Of a stretch of 38,617 nt of DNA, positions 1 to 8,723 are shown piece after piece (within the stretch, counting starts at the first letter, position 1; every line of letters starts with the position of its first letter). Under the pieces are notes generated by a model. The model was not told the DNA's origin and ran no database searches. It worked only from the letters and a program-made list of their open reading frames with translations. The position numbers were made by a program, and so were the translations under genes. Source of the stretch: an uncultured Bacteroidota bacterium (GTDB lineage Bacteria > Bacteroidota > Bacteroidia > Chitinophagales > Chitinophagaceae); contig CAIYAG010000119.1 in the NCBI GenBank assembly GCA_903924075.1, forward strand, positions 1-38,617, in the 5' to 3' direction.

Positions 1-2527
1 AATTCAATGCAGATGCTTTACCTCCATTTGGTTTGGTATACACCTTAATTTTTGGATGGTTTGCAAAAGCGTTGTGTACTTTTTCGTAGGTACTATCCTT
101 ACTACCATCGTCCACAAAAACGATATTGAAATTGGGATAGTCGCAACGCAATAAATTTTCTATGGAACTAACTGCATTTACTTCTTCATTGTATGCAGGT
201 ACGATAATGGATACCAATGGATTTCCTGTGAATGGAATTTGTGCTAATTGTTTTTCCTTCCTTCTTTGTAAAACAGAAAGACTCAACATCATAATTAATC
301 GAATCGATCCCAGGATTAAAAACAGAATGAATAGCGCGAATAAAATCTGACTTAAATAGTAGCCAAATTCTGCAATGAAGTTGTTGAACTGAATTAAATT
401 ATAACCACTTCCTGGAGGAACTGGCGGCATCATGTCATCTCGTTTCTTATTCAATAATTCGGCAACAGTAATAAATGTATAACCTTGTTTTTGAAGGTCC
501 TCAATTAATCTTGGTAACGCTTTTACGGTTGCACTTCTGTCACCACCTGCATCGTGCAATAGAATAATATTACCTCGATCTTTTAATGCCATTACCCGAT
601 TGTATACAGTGTCTGCATTGAAGTTTGGCACTTCACCTGCTTCCCAATCTTCGGGATCAATATTTTCTCCAATGGTTAAATAATTCCTTGTTCTGCTCAA
701 TGCAACTGGTACCAGCTCTTCCATTTTTTCTGGTTGTGCATCTGCATTATAGGGTGCGCGGAACATAATGGTACTATGCCCTGTAATACATTCCAGTAAT
801 AAACGCGTGGCATCCATTTCAAGGAAAGCCCTTTGTTTACTCACTTTAGCCATATTAGGGTGGGTAAATGTATGGTTACCCAATTCGTGGCCTTCGTTAT
901 AAATTCTTTTGATTAAAGGGATATTATTTTCTGCTTCAATACCTACTACAAAAAAGCTTGCAGGTACATGATATTTAGAAAGGATGTCTAAGATCTGTCG
1001 TGTATAAACCGGATCGGGACCATCATCAAATGTGAGTACTAATTTCTTTTGAGAGGCATCAACACGGCCCATTTGTTTTACTACGAACATGCTAGGCAAT
1101 GAATCATATCTTTCTTCACTGATTAGCATCAAAGAAGAATCAATTTCTGGAGTGATGTGTCCTTCTCTTGGAGTTGATAATACATCCAATACTTCACCAT
1201 CGCCCATAAAGTCAACATCATCTGTTGCTTCCACTTTATTGAATTCTGTAAAATTAAATTTCGCCAATTGCTTACGCGTCATGGGTTGATTATAAAAATC
1301 CCATAACCTACTATCCTCACTTCCAAGCCGCCACAATGCGGTTCCTGCTAATGGATATTCTGTTGCAAATCTTACTGTATTAAAATTGGTGGCTGCATCA
1401 GTAAAATGAACCTCGTGTTCTTTATCATTATCATCCCAATATTGATAACTCAAATTATAAGTATCATTATTGTACTTTACTTTTCCTTCACTTTCTCTTG
1501 CGATAACCAATGCTTGCTGATAGGTAACGTCTGTACCCTGTCCACCTTTTACCCAGTCATATCCATATGCCGCTAAGCACAAAACAATTTTGCTAGGAGG
1601 AACTTTTTTTGCGATTTGATCAACAGCCGCTTCGATCCATTTCTGACTACTAATAGGCCCAGGTTTGGTATCGCTAGAATGCTCATCATAGGCCATTAAA
1701 AAAAGATAGTCGTTATACTTCGCTAAAGATTTATAATCGTAGTCTTCGTTGAATGGCATCACGTCTTGTGAAACAAGCAATCCTTCTTTATGAAAACGGT
1801 TGTATAATTCTTTTTGAAAATTAGTGAGTACTTCATTTTTGGTTTCGATCAGTTCTTCAAAATCGATATTGATCCCAACGAAGCCATATTTTTTAATCAG
1901 CTTTACTAGGTCGTTGATCAATTTATTTTTCTTAACAGGGTCGTTGATGATACGATGCACCACGTCGCCCCTGAAAACAGATTTCACGTTGTTTGTCATC
2001 ATTGGCATCACTCGAACACCAGAAGCTTTAATGACGTCAAAACCTCGTTCATCAATTTTAGTATAAACCGAATCTCCATTTGGATCCAGGAAAAACCACT
2101 CGGGCATCACCAGATTCATTTTAGCAATATTCCTCTTTAAAGAGAAAAAAGATTGTGCATCCCAGGCCACATAGAATGCCGCGCGGATTCCGAGGCTATC
2201 GCTGAAAAGTGCAGAATTGGAAAGATTCAGAACACTATCTTCTTGTCCGCAGCCCTTGCCCTTTGCCCACCTATTATCAATAAATTTTCGAAAGCCCTGG
2301 TATTTTTTGGCGAGTTTACTGGTTGATTTTTCGGCTTGTAATACTTCTTTCATCGCCTGACCCTGCATCATCGGCAGATTGGGCAGGTACATATTTTTGA
2401 TCGCGATGGTGATGATTGCAATCACCAAGATCAAAATAAAAAGCAATAATCTACCACCCCATTTAAATCTTTGCCATCGGCTGGGGTTATTTGTTTGAAA
2501 TACTTGTTCTGAATGTTTCTTCTCCAT
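1..2527 (-). CDS. GH18-like / NodB deacetylase / GT2 fusion protein, partial
   Basis: This gene is absent from the ORF track because its 3' end lies beyond base 1; I translated it from ATG at 2527, giving about 842 codons. Residues 27-43 form a membrane anchor. A GH18-like domain follows, with the motif GINIDFEE near residues 218-225, resembling YaaH-type GH18 proteins. Next is a NodB polysaccharide deacetylase domain with TFDDGPD, a GNHTFTH metal site, FRAPYN and LLHDAGGD. A second hydrophobic segment (YYLSQILFALFILFLIL) leads into a family 2 glycosyltransferase with SIIVPAYNEE and FVDDGS, which the window truncates. Expected topology is GH18 and NodB outside the inner membrane and GT2 in the cytoplasm, so one chain could make, deacetylate and trim an exported N-acetylhexosamine polymer. 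The domains are clear; the polymer and the activity of the GH18 part are inferred. A weak -7-like TTTACTTTG lies upstream. Confidence 0.9.
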   Translation of the reverse strand, partial: MEKKHSEQVFQTNNPSRWQRFKWGGRLLLFILILVIAIITIAIKNMYLPNLPMMQGQAMKEVLQAEKSTSKLAKKYQGFRKFIDNRWAKGKGCGQEDSVLNLSNSALFSDSLGIRAAFYVAWDAQSFFSLKRNIAKMNLVMPEWFFLDPNGDSVYTKIDERGFDVIKASGVRVMPMMTNNVKSVFRGDVVHRIINDPVKKNKLINDLVKLIKKYGFVGINIDFEELIETKNEVLTNFQKELYNRFHKEGLLVSQDVMPFNEDYDYKSLAKYNDYLFLMAYDEHSSDTKPGPISSQKWIEAAVDQIAKKVPPSKIVLCLAAYGYDWVKGGQGTDVTYQQALVIARESEGKVKYNNDTYNLSYQYWDDNDKEHEVHFTDAATNFNTVRFATEYPLAGTALWRLGSEDSRLWDFYNQPMTRKQLAKFNFTEFNKVEATDDVDFMGDGEVLDVLSTPREGHITPEIDSSLMLISEERYDSLPSMFVVKQMGRVDASQKKLVLTFDDGPDPVYTRQILDILSKYHVPASFFVVGIEAENNIPLIKRIYNEGHELGNHTFTHPNMAKVSKQRAFLEMDATRLLLECITGHSTIMFRAPYNADAQPEKMEELVPVALSRTRNYLTIGENIDPEDWEAGEVPNFNADTVYNRVMALKDRGNIILLHDAGGDRSATVKALPRLIEDLQKQGYTFITVAELLNKKRDDMMPPVPPGSGYNLIQFNNFIAEFGYYLSQILFALFILFLILGSIRLIMMLSLSVLQRRKEKQLAQIPFTGNPLVSIIVPAYNEEVNAVSSIENLLRCDYPNFNIVFVDDGSKDSTYEKVHNAFANHPKIKVYTKPNGGKASALN

Positions 2528-2575
2528 GGGACAATACTACTTAGCAAAAAGGATGCTAGACTTGCAAAGTAAATA

Positions 2576-2604
2576 CAAAGGCCGCCTTTAACAAGCGGCC
2601 TTTG
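2576..2604 (-). terminator. Hairpin terminator after carB
   Basis: CAAAGGCCGC and GCGGCCTTTG form a perfect 10-bp stem with a 9-nt loop, 33 bp past the carB stop. On the minus strand it is followed by a modest T-rich run (TATTTAC). It separates carB from the downstream fusion gene and shows the short carB is a properly ended transcription unit. Confidence 0.65.
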
Positions 2605-2637
2605 ACTAAAAAGCAATTTTTAATATTTATTAAAAGG

Positions 2638-4284
2638 CTAACCTTCGAAGCTGCTATAGAAATAGGGTGTTTTAGCTTCGAATTCAGCGCTACAAGTATC
2701 TACCATCTTGTAAACACGGGTAATGCCAAGGGCTTTTCTTTTTTCATATACCTCATCTTCTGTACAAGTATTGTTCATGATCCGAACAATTTGCAGGTCG
2801 CTAAACCCATTCTTCTTGGCTTCTTTTAATAGCGCCGTAGGAATTGTATCTAAAGTATATTGAGCAATTTCTTTCTCGATATGGCAGATCTGTTGGATCT
2901 GATAAAGGAACCAACGGTCAATACCAGTAGCATGAGCGATTGATTTTACGGTAGAACCCTGCATCAGCGCATCTTTGATCCGGAAGATCCGATCCCATTT
3001 CGGGGTCTTGATATATTCCACGATCTCATCGCTCTTCATCAGGCTTTTGCCGTAATAACCCAAACCAAGGGCTTCGTTTTCTAAGCTCTGACAAGCTTTT
3101 TGGATGGCTTCAGTAAAGCTTCTGCCGATGGCCATAACCTCTCCCACACTCTTCATTTGTAAGCCCAAAGTATCGTTCGCGCCTTTGAATTTATCGAAGT
3201 TCCAGCGCGGAACTTTAACGATCACATAGTCTAAAGCAGGCTCAAAATAAGCTGAGGTAGTTTTAGTGATCTGATTTTTTAATTCATCCAAAGAGTATCC
3301 AATAGCCAGTTTGGCAGCAATTTTTGCAATAGGGTATCCAGTTGCTTTTGAAGCCAGAGCGGAAGATCGACTCACACGAGGATTAATTTCCACAGCGATC
3401 AACTCCTCATTTTCAGGATTCTGAGCAAACTGTACGTTACAACCTCCAGTAAAGTTTCCAAGAGAGCGCATCATCAGAATAGCTTTGTTTCGCATTTCCT
3501 GAAAAGCGGTATCGCTAAGGGTCATGGCAGGAGCCACGGTAATGGAATCTCCTGTGTGCACACCCATTGGGTCTAAATTTTCTACGGTACAGATAATTAC
3601 TACGTTATCGTTACAATCGCGTAATAATTCTAATTCGTATTCTTTCCAACCTAGTACGGCTTTTTCAACCAATACTTCGTGGATCGGGGATGCTTTCAAT
3701 CCTTTTTCAAGGGCTGCATCTAAGTCGTCTTTGGTATGAACAAACCCACCACCAGTACCACCAAGGGTAAATGAAGGACGTATAACTAACGGAAAACCAA
3801 TCTCTTGTGCAAATTCCTTTCCTTCTAAGAAGCTGTTGGCAACCCTACTTGGGGCCACAGCCATCCCGATTTTCACCATCAACTGGCGGAATTTTTCACG
3901 GTCTTCGGCAGTATCAATTGCGGCAATATCTACTCCAATAAGGCGACAATTGTACTTATTCCAAACCCCTAATTCGTCAGCTTCTTTACAAAGATTTAAG
4001 GCAGTTTGTCCGCCCATTGTAGGCAGTACAGCATCAATCTGGTTCTCATCTAATATTTTTTCGATACTTTCAACCGTCAAAGGGAGCAGATAAACCTTGT
4101 CGGCCATCATCGGATCGGTCATGATAGTGGCAGGGTTACTGTTAATAAGGATCACTTTGATCCCTTCTTCACGTAGGCTTCGGGCGGCCTGTGTGCCTGA
4201 ATAATCAAATTCACAGGCTTGGCCAATTATAATAGGTCCGGAACCGATAATTAAAACCGAGTGTATCGAGCTGTCTTTAGGCAT
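2638..4284 (-). CDS. carB: Carbamoyl-phosphate synthase large subunit, N-terminal half only
   Basis: This encodes the bicarbonate-phosphorylating half of carbamoyl-phosphate synthase, which feeds pyrimidine and arginine synthesis. I start at MPKDSSIHS (ATG 4284); the 25 extra residues in the ORF track are not family-like. The N-terminus [19 protein letters not shown], the ATP-grasp segment [13 protein letters not shown] and [20 protein letters not shown] are classic CarB. The 548-aa product covers the carboxyphosphate domain and the oligomerisation domain, then stops right after [10 protein letters not shown], where full-length CarB (about 1,070 aa) would continue into the carbamoyl-phosphate ATP-grasp domain. 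Nothing like that second half follows; a hairpin terminator comes instead. So this appears to be a split carB whose partner gene must lie elsewhere, as in some archaea and Aquifex. A recent truncation is the alternative, less likely because the break falls exactly on a domain border. Confidence 0.9.
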   Translation of the reverse strand: MPKDSSIHSVLIIGSGPIIIGQACEFDYSGTQAARSLREEGIKVILINSNPATIMTDPMMADKVYLLPLTVESIEKILDENQIDAVLPTMGGQTALNLCKEADELGVWNKYNCRLIGVDIAAIDTAEDREKFRQLMVKIGMAVAPSRVANSFLEGKEFAQEIGFPLVIRPSFTLGGTGGGFVHTKDDLDAALEKGLKASPIHEVLVEKAVLGWKEYELELLRDCNDNVVIICTVENLDPMGVHTGDSITVAPAMTLSDTAFQEMRNKAILMMRSLGNFTGGCNVQFAQNPENEELIAVEINPRVSRSSALASKATGYPIAKIAAKLAIGYSLDELKNQITKTTSAYFEPALDYVIVKVPRWNFDKFKGANDTLGLQMKSVGEVMAIGRSFTEAIQKACQSLENEALGLGYYGKSLMKSDEIVEYIKTPKWDRIFRIKDALMQGSTVKSIAHATGIDRWFLYQIQQICHIEKEIAQYTLDTIPTALLKEAKKNGFSDLQIVRIMNNTCTEDEVYEKRKALGITRVYKMVDTCSAEFEAKTPYFYSSFEG

Positions 4285-4306
4285 AATTGCAAAAAAATAA
4301 ATTGTG

Positions 4307-4314
4307 CAAATGTA
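4307..4314 (-). promoter_or_regulatory. Putative -7 box for carB
   Basis: Minus-strand TACATTTG matches the Bacteroidota -7 consensus TAnnTTTG, 22 nt before the carB ATG. No clear -33 TTG partner was found. Confidence 0.45.
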
Positions 4315-4423
4315 AGGTCCATGCGCGAAAAAGGGGATTAATTTTTTGAAACTTGGCACGATAATGGAACAAAAAGTGAATTATCGGGTTTATATAAATA
4401 GATTGTACACTAAATAAAATAAA

Positions 4424-4888
4424 ATGGCAGTATTAAAAGAGGGAAGTAAAGCACCCATTTTCAAAGCGGTTGACCAAAATGGCAAGACGATTTCATTGGC
4501 TGATTTTAAAGGGAAGAAAGTCATATTATATTTTTATCCAAAGGATGATACACCAGGATGTACAGCGCAAGCTTGCAACCTGAAGGATAATTATGCATTA
4601 TTAATAAAGAAAGGTTTTCAAGTGGTTGGTGTTAGCACAGATAGCGTGGCTAGCCACAAAAAATTCGAAGAAAAATTTGAATTGCCTTTCCCATTGGTTT
4701 CTGATGAGGACAAGAAAATTGTAGACAAATACAATCTTTGGGGCGAGAAAAAATTCATGGGGCGCACGTATATGGGCACCACAAGAACTACTTTCTTGAT
4801 CGACGAGACTGGTAAGATCGTGAAGATCATCGCGAAACCAGATACTAAAAATCATACAGCGGAAATTTTAGAAGCTTGGGGTTCATAG
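4424..4888 (+). CDS. bcp: Thioredoxin-dependent peroxiredoxin (Bcp/PrxQ type)
   Basis: This is a 154-aa cytoplasmic thiol peroxidase that reduces hydrogen peroxide and organic hydroperoxides using thioredoxin. FYPKDDTPGCTAQAC holds the peroxidatic Cys46 and, five residues on, resolving Cys51, the hallmark of the atypical 2-Cys PrxQ/Bcp class. ISLADFKGKKVILYFYP and GTTRTTFLIDETGKI are family-typical, and the length is normal. The ATG at 4424 is clear. It is divergent from carB, with a 139-bp shared upstream region, and is followed by its own strong terminator inside a 202-bp inverted-repeat element. Confidence 0.96.
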   Translation: MAVLKEGSKAPIFKAVDQNGKTISLADFKGKKVILYFYPKDDTPGCTAQACNLKDNYALLIKKGFQVVGVSTDSVASHKKFEEKFELPFPLVSDEDKKIVDKYNLWGEKKFMGRTYMGTTRTTFLIDETGKIVKIIAKPDTKNHTAEILEAWGS

Positions 4889-4961
4889 GGAGTTTTTAGT
4901 GAAGAGATAAGAGTGAAGAGTGAAGAATGAACGGGCAATCGCCTTTTAACAATGTTTTTTT

Positions 4962-4988
4962 AATCCCCGGCAGGCCGGGGATTTTTCT
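4962..4988 (+). terminator. Strong intrinsic terminator after bcp
   Basis: AATCCCCGGC and GCCGGGGATT form a perfect 10-bp GC-rich stem around a very short loop, followed by TTTTC. It lies 74 bp past the bcp stop and inside the 34-bp inverted repeat. Confidence 0.85.
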
Positions 4989-5007
4989 TTAGGAAGAAGT
5001 CTATCGT

Positions 5008-5046
5008 TAAACGCAACCCTTGGCAGCGCCAAGGGTTAATCGTTTA
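5008..5046. repeat. Second nested hairpin between bcp and the kinase
   Basis: TAAACG pairs with CGTTTA on the outside and AACCCTTGGC with GCCAAGGGTT on the inside, with a 3-nt loop and a small internal bulge. It has no T-run, so it is not an obvious terminator. It sits inside the 34-bp inverted repeat. Confidence 0.75.
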
Positions 5047-5169
5047 GACAATCTCTGTCCGTTCTTCACTCTTCACTCTTATCTCTTCACTAAAACACCT
5101 CAGAATGGCATACCTGTCTATAATAAAATCATTATTTTAACGTTCTTTACTTACCCAACAGGGATAACC

Positions 5170-6438
5170 ATGCAAAAAAGAAAAGAGCCCCTAGCTCAGA
5201 TATCTCTTTTTACTGCTACGCCTCAAATACCTTCAAACGACCAACAGCGATTAAAGGAGTTGTATAGTTATGAGATCTTGGATACCGAATCTGAGGACGA
5301 GTTCAATGATATTGTGATTTTGGCAGCAAGTATTGCAAAAACACCGATCGCTACCATTTCTTTTATTGATCAGGAGAGAGAATGGTTTAAGGCTAAAATT
5401 GGATTAGAACAAAATAGCTTCCCCAGAGAATTTTCGATCGCTTCATATTTTTTAGCATCAAAAGATATTTTTTTTGAGGTCACTGATACCATTGCTGAGG
5501 ATCGGTTTTCAGACAATCCCCTGGTTTCTGGTAAACCCAATATTCGTTTTATTGCTGGCATTCGATTATTAAATAAGCATGGGTACGCTGTTGGAGCGCT
5601 TTCGATCATGGATACTGAATCGCATGAGTTGAATGAGGAACAAATTTTTTTTCTACAAACATTAGCTCGGCAGATTATCAAATTACTAGAGCAGAAACAA
5701 TTGAATAAACAGTTGCACCAGCAGCGCGAAAAGTTGGAGCAACAAATGGAATTGCAAAATAGAATTCTCTCCATCATTGCACACGATGTAAGAAATCCGG
5801 TTGGTGCTGTAAAATCGATCATCGAATTAAGCGGTAAAAAATTGCTGAGTAAACAAGACTCTGCTGCCTTAATGCAGATGGCTGCAAAGCAGATCGATGG
5901 TACTGTGGAGTTGTTGAATAACCTGGTAGATTGGGGTTCGATGCAAATGAAGGGTAAGGGTTTTGAGTCAGAGAAGATCCATTTGTATACGCTGATCAGC
6001 AATATGTACAAAAGTTTTGAGGTGATGGCTTCTTTAAAATCAAATATCCTTGCAAACCTTGTAGATGACGATCTTTTTATCAATTCAGACATCAACGCAC
6101 TTCGTTTTATTTTGCGCAACCTAATCAGTAATGCAAATAAATTCACGAAAGACGGCGTCATTACTGTTTGTGCATCTCTTGAAACAGATGCTATATTATT
6201 ATCCGTTAGCGATAATGGAGTAGGGATGGACCCAGAAACAACCAATCACATTTTTGATGGCGAACAGAACGAAAGTGTAGCGGGCACACTCAATGAAAAA
6301 GGAAGTGGCCTGGGGTTGATACTTACGCGTGATTATATTGAAATGCTAGGAGGAACTATTTCTGTTGAAAGTGAGATGGGCAAAGGAACTTCGGTATACA
6401 TGCGCTTCCCGAATAAGATCCCGGCAAAATCAAAATAA
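5170..6438 (+). CDS. GAF-domain sensor histidine kinase (orphan)
   Basis: This is a cytoplasmic signalling kinase without transmembrane segments. The ORF track begins at TTG 5020 inside the inverted-repeat element; I prefer ATG 5170 (MQKRKEPLAQ), giving 422 aa. A GAF domain spans roughly residues 45-180 (TPIATISFIDQEREWFKAKIGL, then IRFIAGIRL...GALSIMD). A short coiled coil (about 175-200) leads to the H-box SIIAHDVRNP with phospho-acceptor His205. The ATPase domain shows the N box NLISNANKF, G1 DNGVGMD and G2 GSGLGL. There is no response regulator, receiver domain or DNA-binding domain next to it, so the partner is unknown. The Cys often present in the SFCAHAI stretch of related GAF domains is replaced here (SIASYFL). 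It converges on feoB with 18 bp between stops. Confidence 0.9.
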   Translation: MQKRKEPLAQISLFTATPQIPSNDQQRLKELYSYEILDTESEDEFNDIVILAASIAKTPIATISFIDQEREWFKAKIGLEQNSFPREFSIASYFLASKDIFFEVTDTIAEDRFSDNPLVSGKPNIRFIAGIRLLNKHGYAVGALSIMDTESHELNEEQIFFLQTLARQIIKLLEQKQLNKQLHQQREKLEQQMELQNRILSIIAHDVRNPVGAVKSIIELSGKKLLSKQDSAALMQMAAKQIDGTVELLNNLVDWGSMQMKGKGFESEKIHLYTLISNMYKSFEVMASLKSNILANLVDDDLFINSDINALRFILRNLISNANKFTKDGVITVCASLETDAILLSVSDNGVGMDPETTNHIFDGEQNESVAGTLNEKGSGLGLILTRDYIEMLGGTISVESEMGKGTSVYMRFPNKIPAKSK

Positions 6439-6456
6439 AGCTTAGTTGATTCCATT

Positions 6457-8571
6457 TTATTTGAAGATCTGATACACCAATAAACTCATCAGATAAGCGA
6501 GGCCCGTCATATAACAGAATTGAAATATCGGCCATTTCCAAGATCTTGTTTCTCTTTTTACAACTGCCAGTGTACTCATGCATTGCATTGCAAGTACATA
6601 AAATATCATCAGAGAAACAGCAGCGGGTAAAGTGTAAACGATGGTGCCGTCTTCGTGTTTTGCTGCCTGCAATTTTTCACGTAGCGAAGTATCATCATTT
6701 TCTTCAACACTATATAATGTGGCCATTGTTCCAACAAATACTTCTCTTGCAGCAATGGAGCTAATAATGGCGATACCAATTTTCCAATCATAGCCAAGTG
6801 GACGAATCGCTGGCTCAATAGCTTTTCCCAAGATCCCTGCATAAGAATTTTGCAATTTCTCTGAAGAAAGTTGTTTGTTCAATAATTTAGAATCAGTTGG
6901 ATGTTGTTGGATCAACAACGCATATTTTGATTCCACATCAGCGATTCTTTTACCAGGGCCGTGCGATGACAAAAACCATAATAGCACGCTGATGATCATA
7001 ATGATCTTTCCCGCATCTGTAATAAAAATCTTTGCTTTTTCTATCATGGTGATGCCCACATTGGCCCATCTTGGCGCACGATAAATGGGTAACTCTAAAA
7101 TAAAAAAACTTTTCTCTTGAATTTTGATCAGCCACTTCATTACATAACTCACGATCAATGCCATTACCACACCTAATATATAGAGGGCCATCATTACCAG
7201 ACCTTGTAAGCTTAGAAAACCAAAATAATATTTATTACTAATCACCAAAGAAATCAAGATCGTATAAACCGGAAGTCTTGCACTGCAACTCATCAGAGGT
7301 GTTACCAAAATAGTTAGTAGTCGTTCTTTTTTATTTTCAATATTCCTTGCAGACATGATCGCAGGCACGGCACATGCAAAGCCACTGATCATGGGCATGA
7401 CGCTCTTGCCGTTGAGTCCTACTTTACGCATCAATCGATCACTCAAAAAACTGATACGCGCCATATAGCCCGTATCTTCTAAAATTGTGATGATGCCAAA
7501 GAGGATCATGATCTGAGGGATGAACACAAAAATGCCACTCATCCCTGCAACTATGCCATTTACAATTAGATCTTCCAACCATCCTGGTGCCAAATTCGCT
7601 GCAAGCCAACCTGCAAATTGTTTGAAAACAATTTCAATGGCATTCATTGGAAACTGTGCTAACCAGAAAACACTTTGAAAGAGAAGAAATAATACCGCGA
7701 GCAAGATCAAATAACCCCAGGTACGATGCAATAACAGATCATCGAGTTTATCTGAAAAATGTTTTTGTTCAAGCGGATCAGGTTCGGTCACGTTTTTTTT
7801 CATGATCTTCCTGATATGTCCAAAGCGCTGCATGATCTCATCTGCCTGAGTTTTGGTAGGATTGAAATGGTTGTCAATTTCAATCTGTTCTACCGTTTCC
7901 TGCATTTGCAGAGTCAACGGAAAATTTTCGTGATTGATCAAGTAGTGCACTGCAGCATAATCGCTGAGCTCAGGAAATAATTGTTGAACTGCTTCAATGG
8001 CTGCCGGAGCCATTTGTTTATTTTCAATAAAATCTGTTTTGCTAAAAGCAGCTGGATTTTTTACAAATTGTGTAAGCGCCGATTTTAATTCGGTAAGACC
8101 TTTATTTTTTCTTGGATTGATTAATATTACCGGAACACCTAATTCAGCTTCCAATCCTTTTACGTCAATGATGATTCCCTTCTTCGCAGCAAGATCGTTC
8201 ATAGTTAAAGCAACCACTACCGGAATTTTTAGATCAATGATCTGACTGCAAAAAAGCAAATTGCGTTTGAGGTTACTTGCATCAGCCACTAATAAAACCA
8301 TATCGGCTTTAATATCCTGATCTGCATTCATGAGTACTTTGTAAGCCACCCATTCGTCTGCTCTGCGAGGATATAAACTATAAGTTCCAGGTAAATCAAT
8401 GATGCGTGTATGGATCCCATTCCCGAGATCTAGGACCCCCGTTTTTTTATCAACTGTAACTCCAGGAAAGTTCCCCACTTTTTGATTGAGGCCAGTTAAT
8501 GCATTAAATAGCGAAGTTTTTCCGCTATTGGGGTTCCCCACTAATGCAATATTTAATTCCTGTTTCAACAA
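6457..8571 (-). CDS. feoB: Ferrous iron transporter FeoB
   Basis: This is a 704-aa inner-membrane Fe(II) importer with an N-terminal G-protein domain. G1 is GNPNSGKT (12-19), the G2 region is FPGVTVD, G3 is DLPG (59-62) and G4 is TMND (123-126), a variant of NxxD. The membrane domain has the two gate regions, including GFACAVPAIMSARN with the conserved Cys and TPLMSCSARLPVY, and the second gate near AAREVFVGTMATLY. The start must be TTG (8571 or the next codon), because G1 begins only 11 residues later and no ATG precedes it. No feoA or feoC lies beside it; the 152-bp gap upstream is too short for feoA. A TACTTTTG -7 box lies 17 nt upstream. Confidence 0.96.
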   Translation of the reverse strand: MLKQELNIALVGNPNSGKTSLFNALTGLNQKVGNFPGVTVDKKTGVLDLGNGIHTRIIDLPGTYSLYPRRADEWVAYKVLMNADQDIKADMVLLVADASNLKRNLLFCSQIIDLKIPVVVALTMNDLAAKKGIIIDVKGLEAELGVPVILINPRKNKGLTELKSALTQFVKNPAAFSKTDFIENKQMAPAAIEAVQQLFPELSDYAAVHYLINHENFPLTLQMQETVEQIEIDNHFNPTKTQADEIMQRFGHIRKIMKKNVTEPDPLEQKHFSDKLDDLLLHRTWGYLILLAVLFLLFQSVFWLAQFPMNAIEIVFKQFAGWLAANLAPGWLEDLIVNGIVAGMSGIFVFIPQIMILFGIITILEDTGYMARISFLSDRLMRKVGLNGKSVMPMISGFACAVPAIMSARNIENKKERLLTILVTPLMSCSARLPVYTILISLVISNKYYFGFLSLQGLVMMALYILGVVMALIVSYVMKWLIKIQEKSFFILELPIYRAPRWANVGITMIEKAKIFITDAGKIIMIISVLLWFLSSHGPGKRIADVESKYALLIQQHPTDSKLLNKQLSSEKLQNSYAGILGKAIEPAIRPLGYDWKIGIAIISSIAAREVFVGTMATLYSVEENDDTSLREKLQAAKHEDGTIVYTLPAAVSLMIFYVLAMQCMSTLAVVKRETRSWKWPIFQFCYMTGLAYLMSLLVYQIFK

Positions 8572-8588
8572 ATTTTAAAATTGAATTG

Positions 8589-8596
8589 CAAAAGTA
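8589..8596 (-). promoter_or_regulatory. Putative -7 box for feoB
   Basis: Minus-strand TACTTTTG matches TAnnTTTG, 17 nt before the TTG start. I saw no convincing Fur-box palindrome in the 152-bp divergent region. Confidence 0.5.
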
Positions 8597-8694
8597 ACCG
8601 CTTATCAGAGCGCTTTGTTACGAGATTGGGAACAGAATCTTATCAAAACCTTGTAAACGCAATGGGAATCATTATAATGGATGCCTAAAACGGT

Positions 8695-8702
8695 TATTTT
8701 TG
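8695..8702 (+). promoter_or_regulatory. Putative -7 box for the M28 peptidase
   Basis: TATTTTTG matches TAnnTTTG, 21 nt before the ATG. It shares the feoB/peptidase divergent region. Confidence 0.5.
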
Positions 8703-8723
8703 CAAACATAAATAAGCACATAT

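Larger units (their letters stand above)
4894..5095. repeat. 202-bp element bounded by a perfect 34-bp inverted repeat of heptamers
   Basis: The left arm (4894-4927) and right arm (5062-5095) are perfect reverse complements over 34 bp. The left arm is built of 7-mers: AGTGAAG, AGATAAG, AGTGAAG, AGTGAAG, then AATGAAC. Between the arms lie two more perfect hairpins. No flanking target duplication is visible. The same heptamer words recur near tadA (36541-36671). It may act as a large RNA/DNA stem between bcp and the histidine kinase; its origin is unknown. Confidence 0.85.

Noticed and set aside
4894-5095. Inverted-repeat element as an insertion sequence
   Set aside because: There is no transposase and no target-site duplication at its ends; it is listed as a repeat element instead.
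5020-5169. Upstream extension of the histidine kinase from TTG 5020
   Set aside because: It runs through the hairpin and inverted-repeat arm and reads as low-complexity sequence unlike the family; ATG 5170 gives a normal N-terminus.
5370-6245. 291-aa antisense ORF opposite the histidine kinase
   Set aside because: It is a frame shadow, Ser/Cys/Phe-rich without any domain, on the strand opposite a well-supported kinase.
8572-8723. Possible feoA or Fur box between feoB and the M28 gene
   Set aside because: The gap is too short for feoA and no clear 19-bp Fur-type palindrome is visible.
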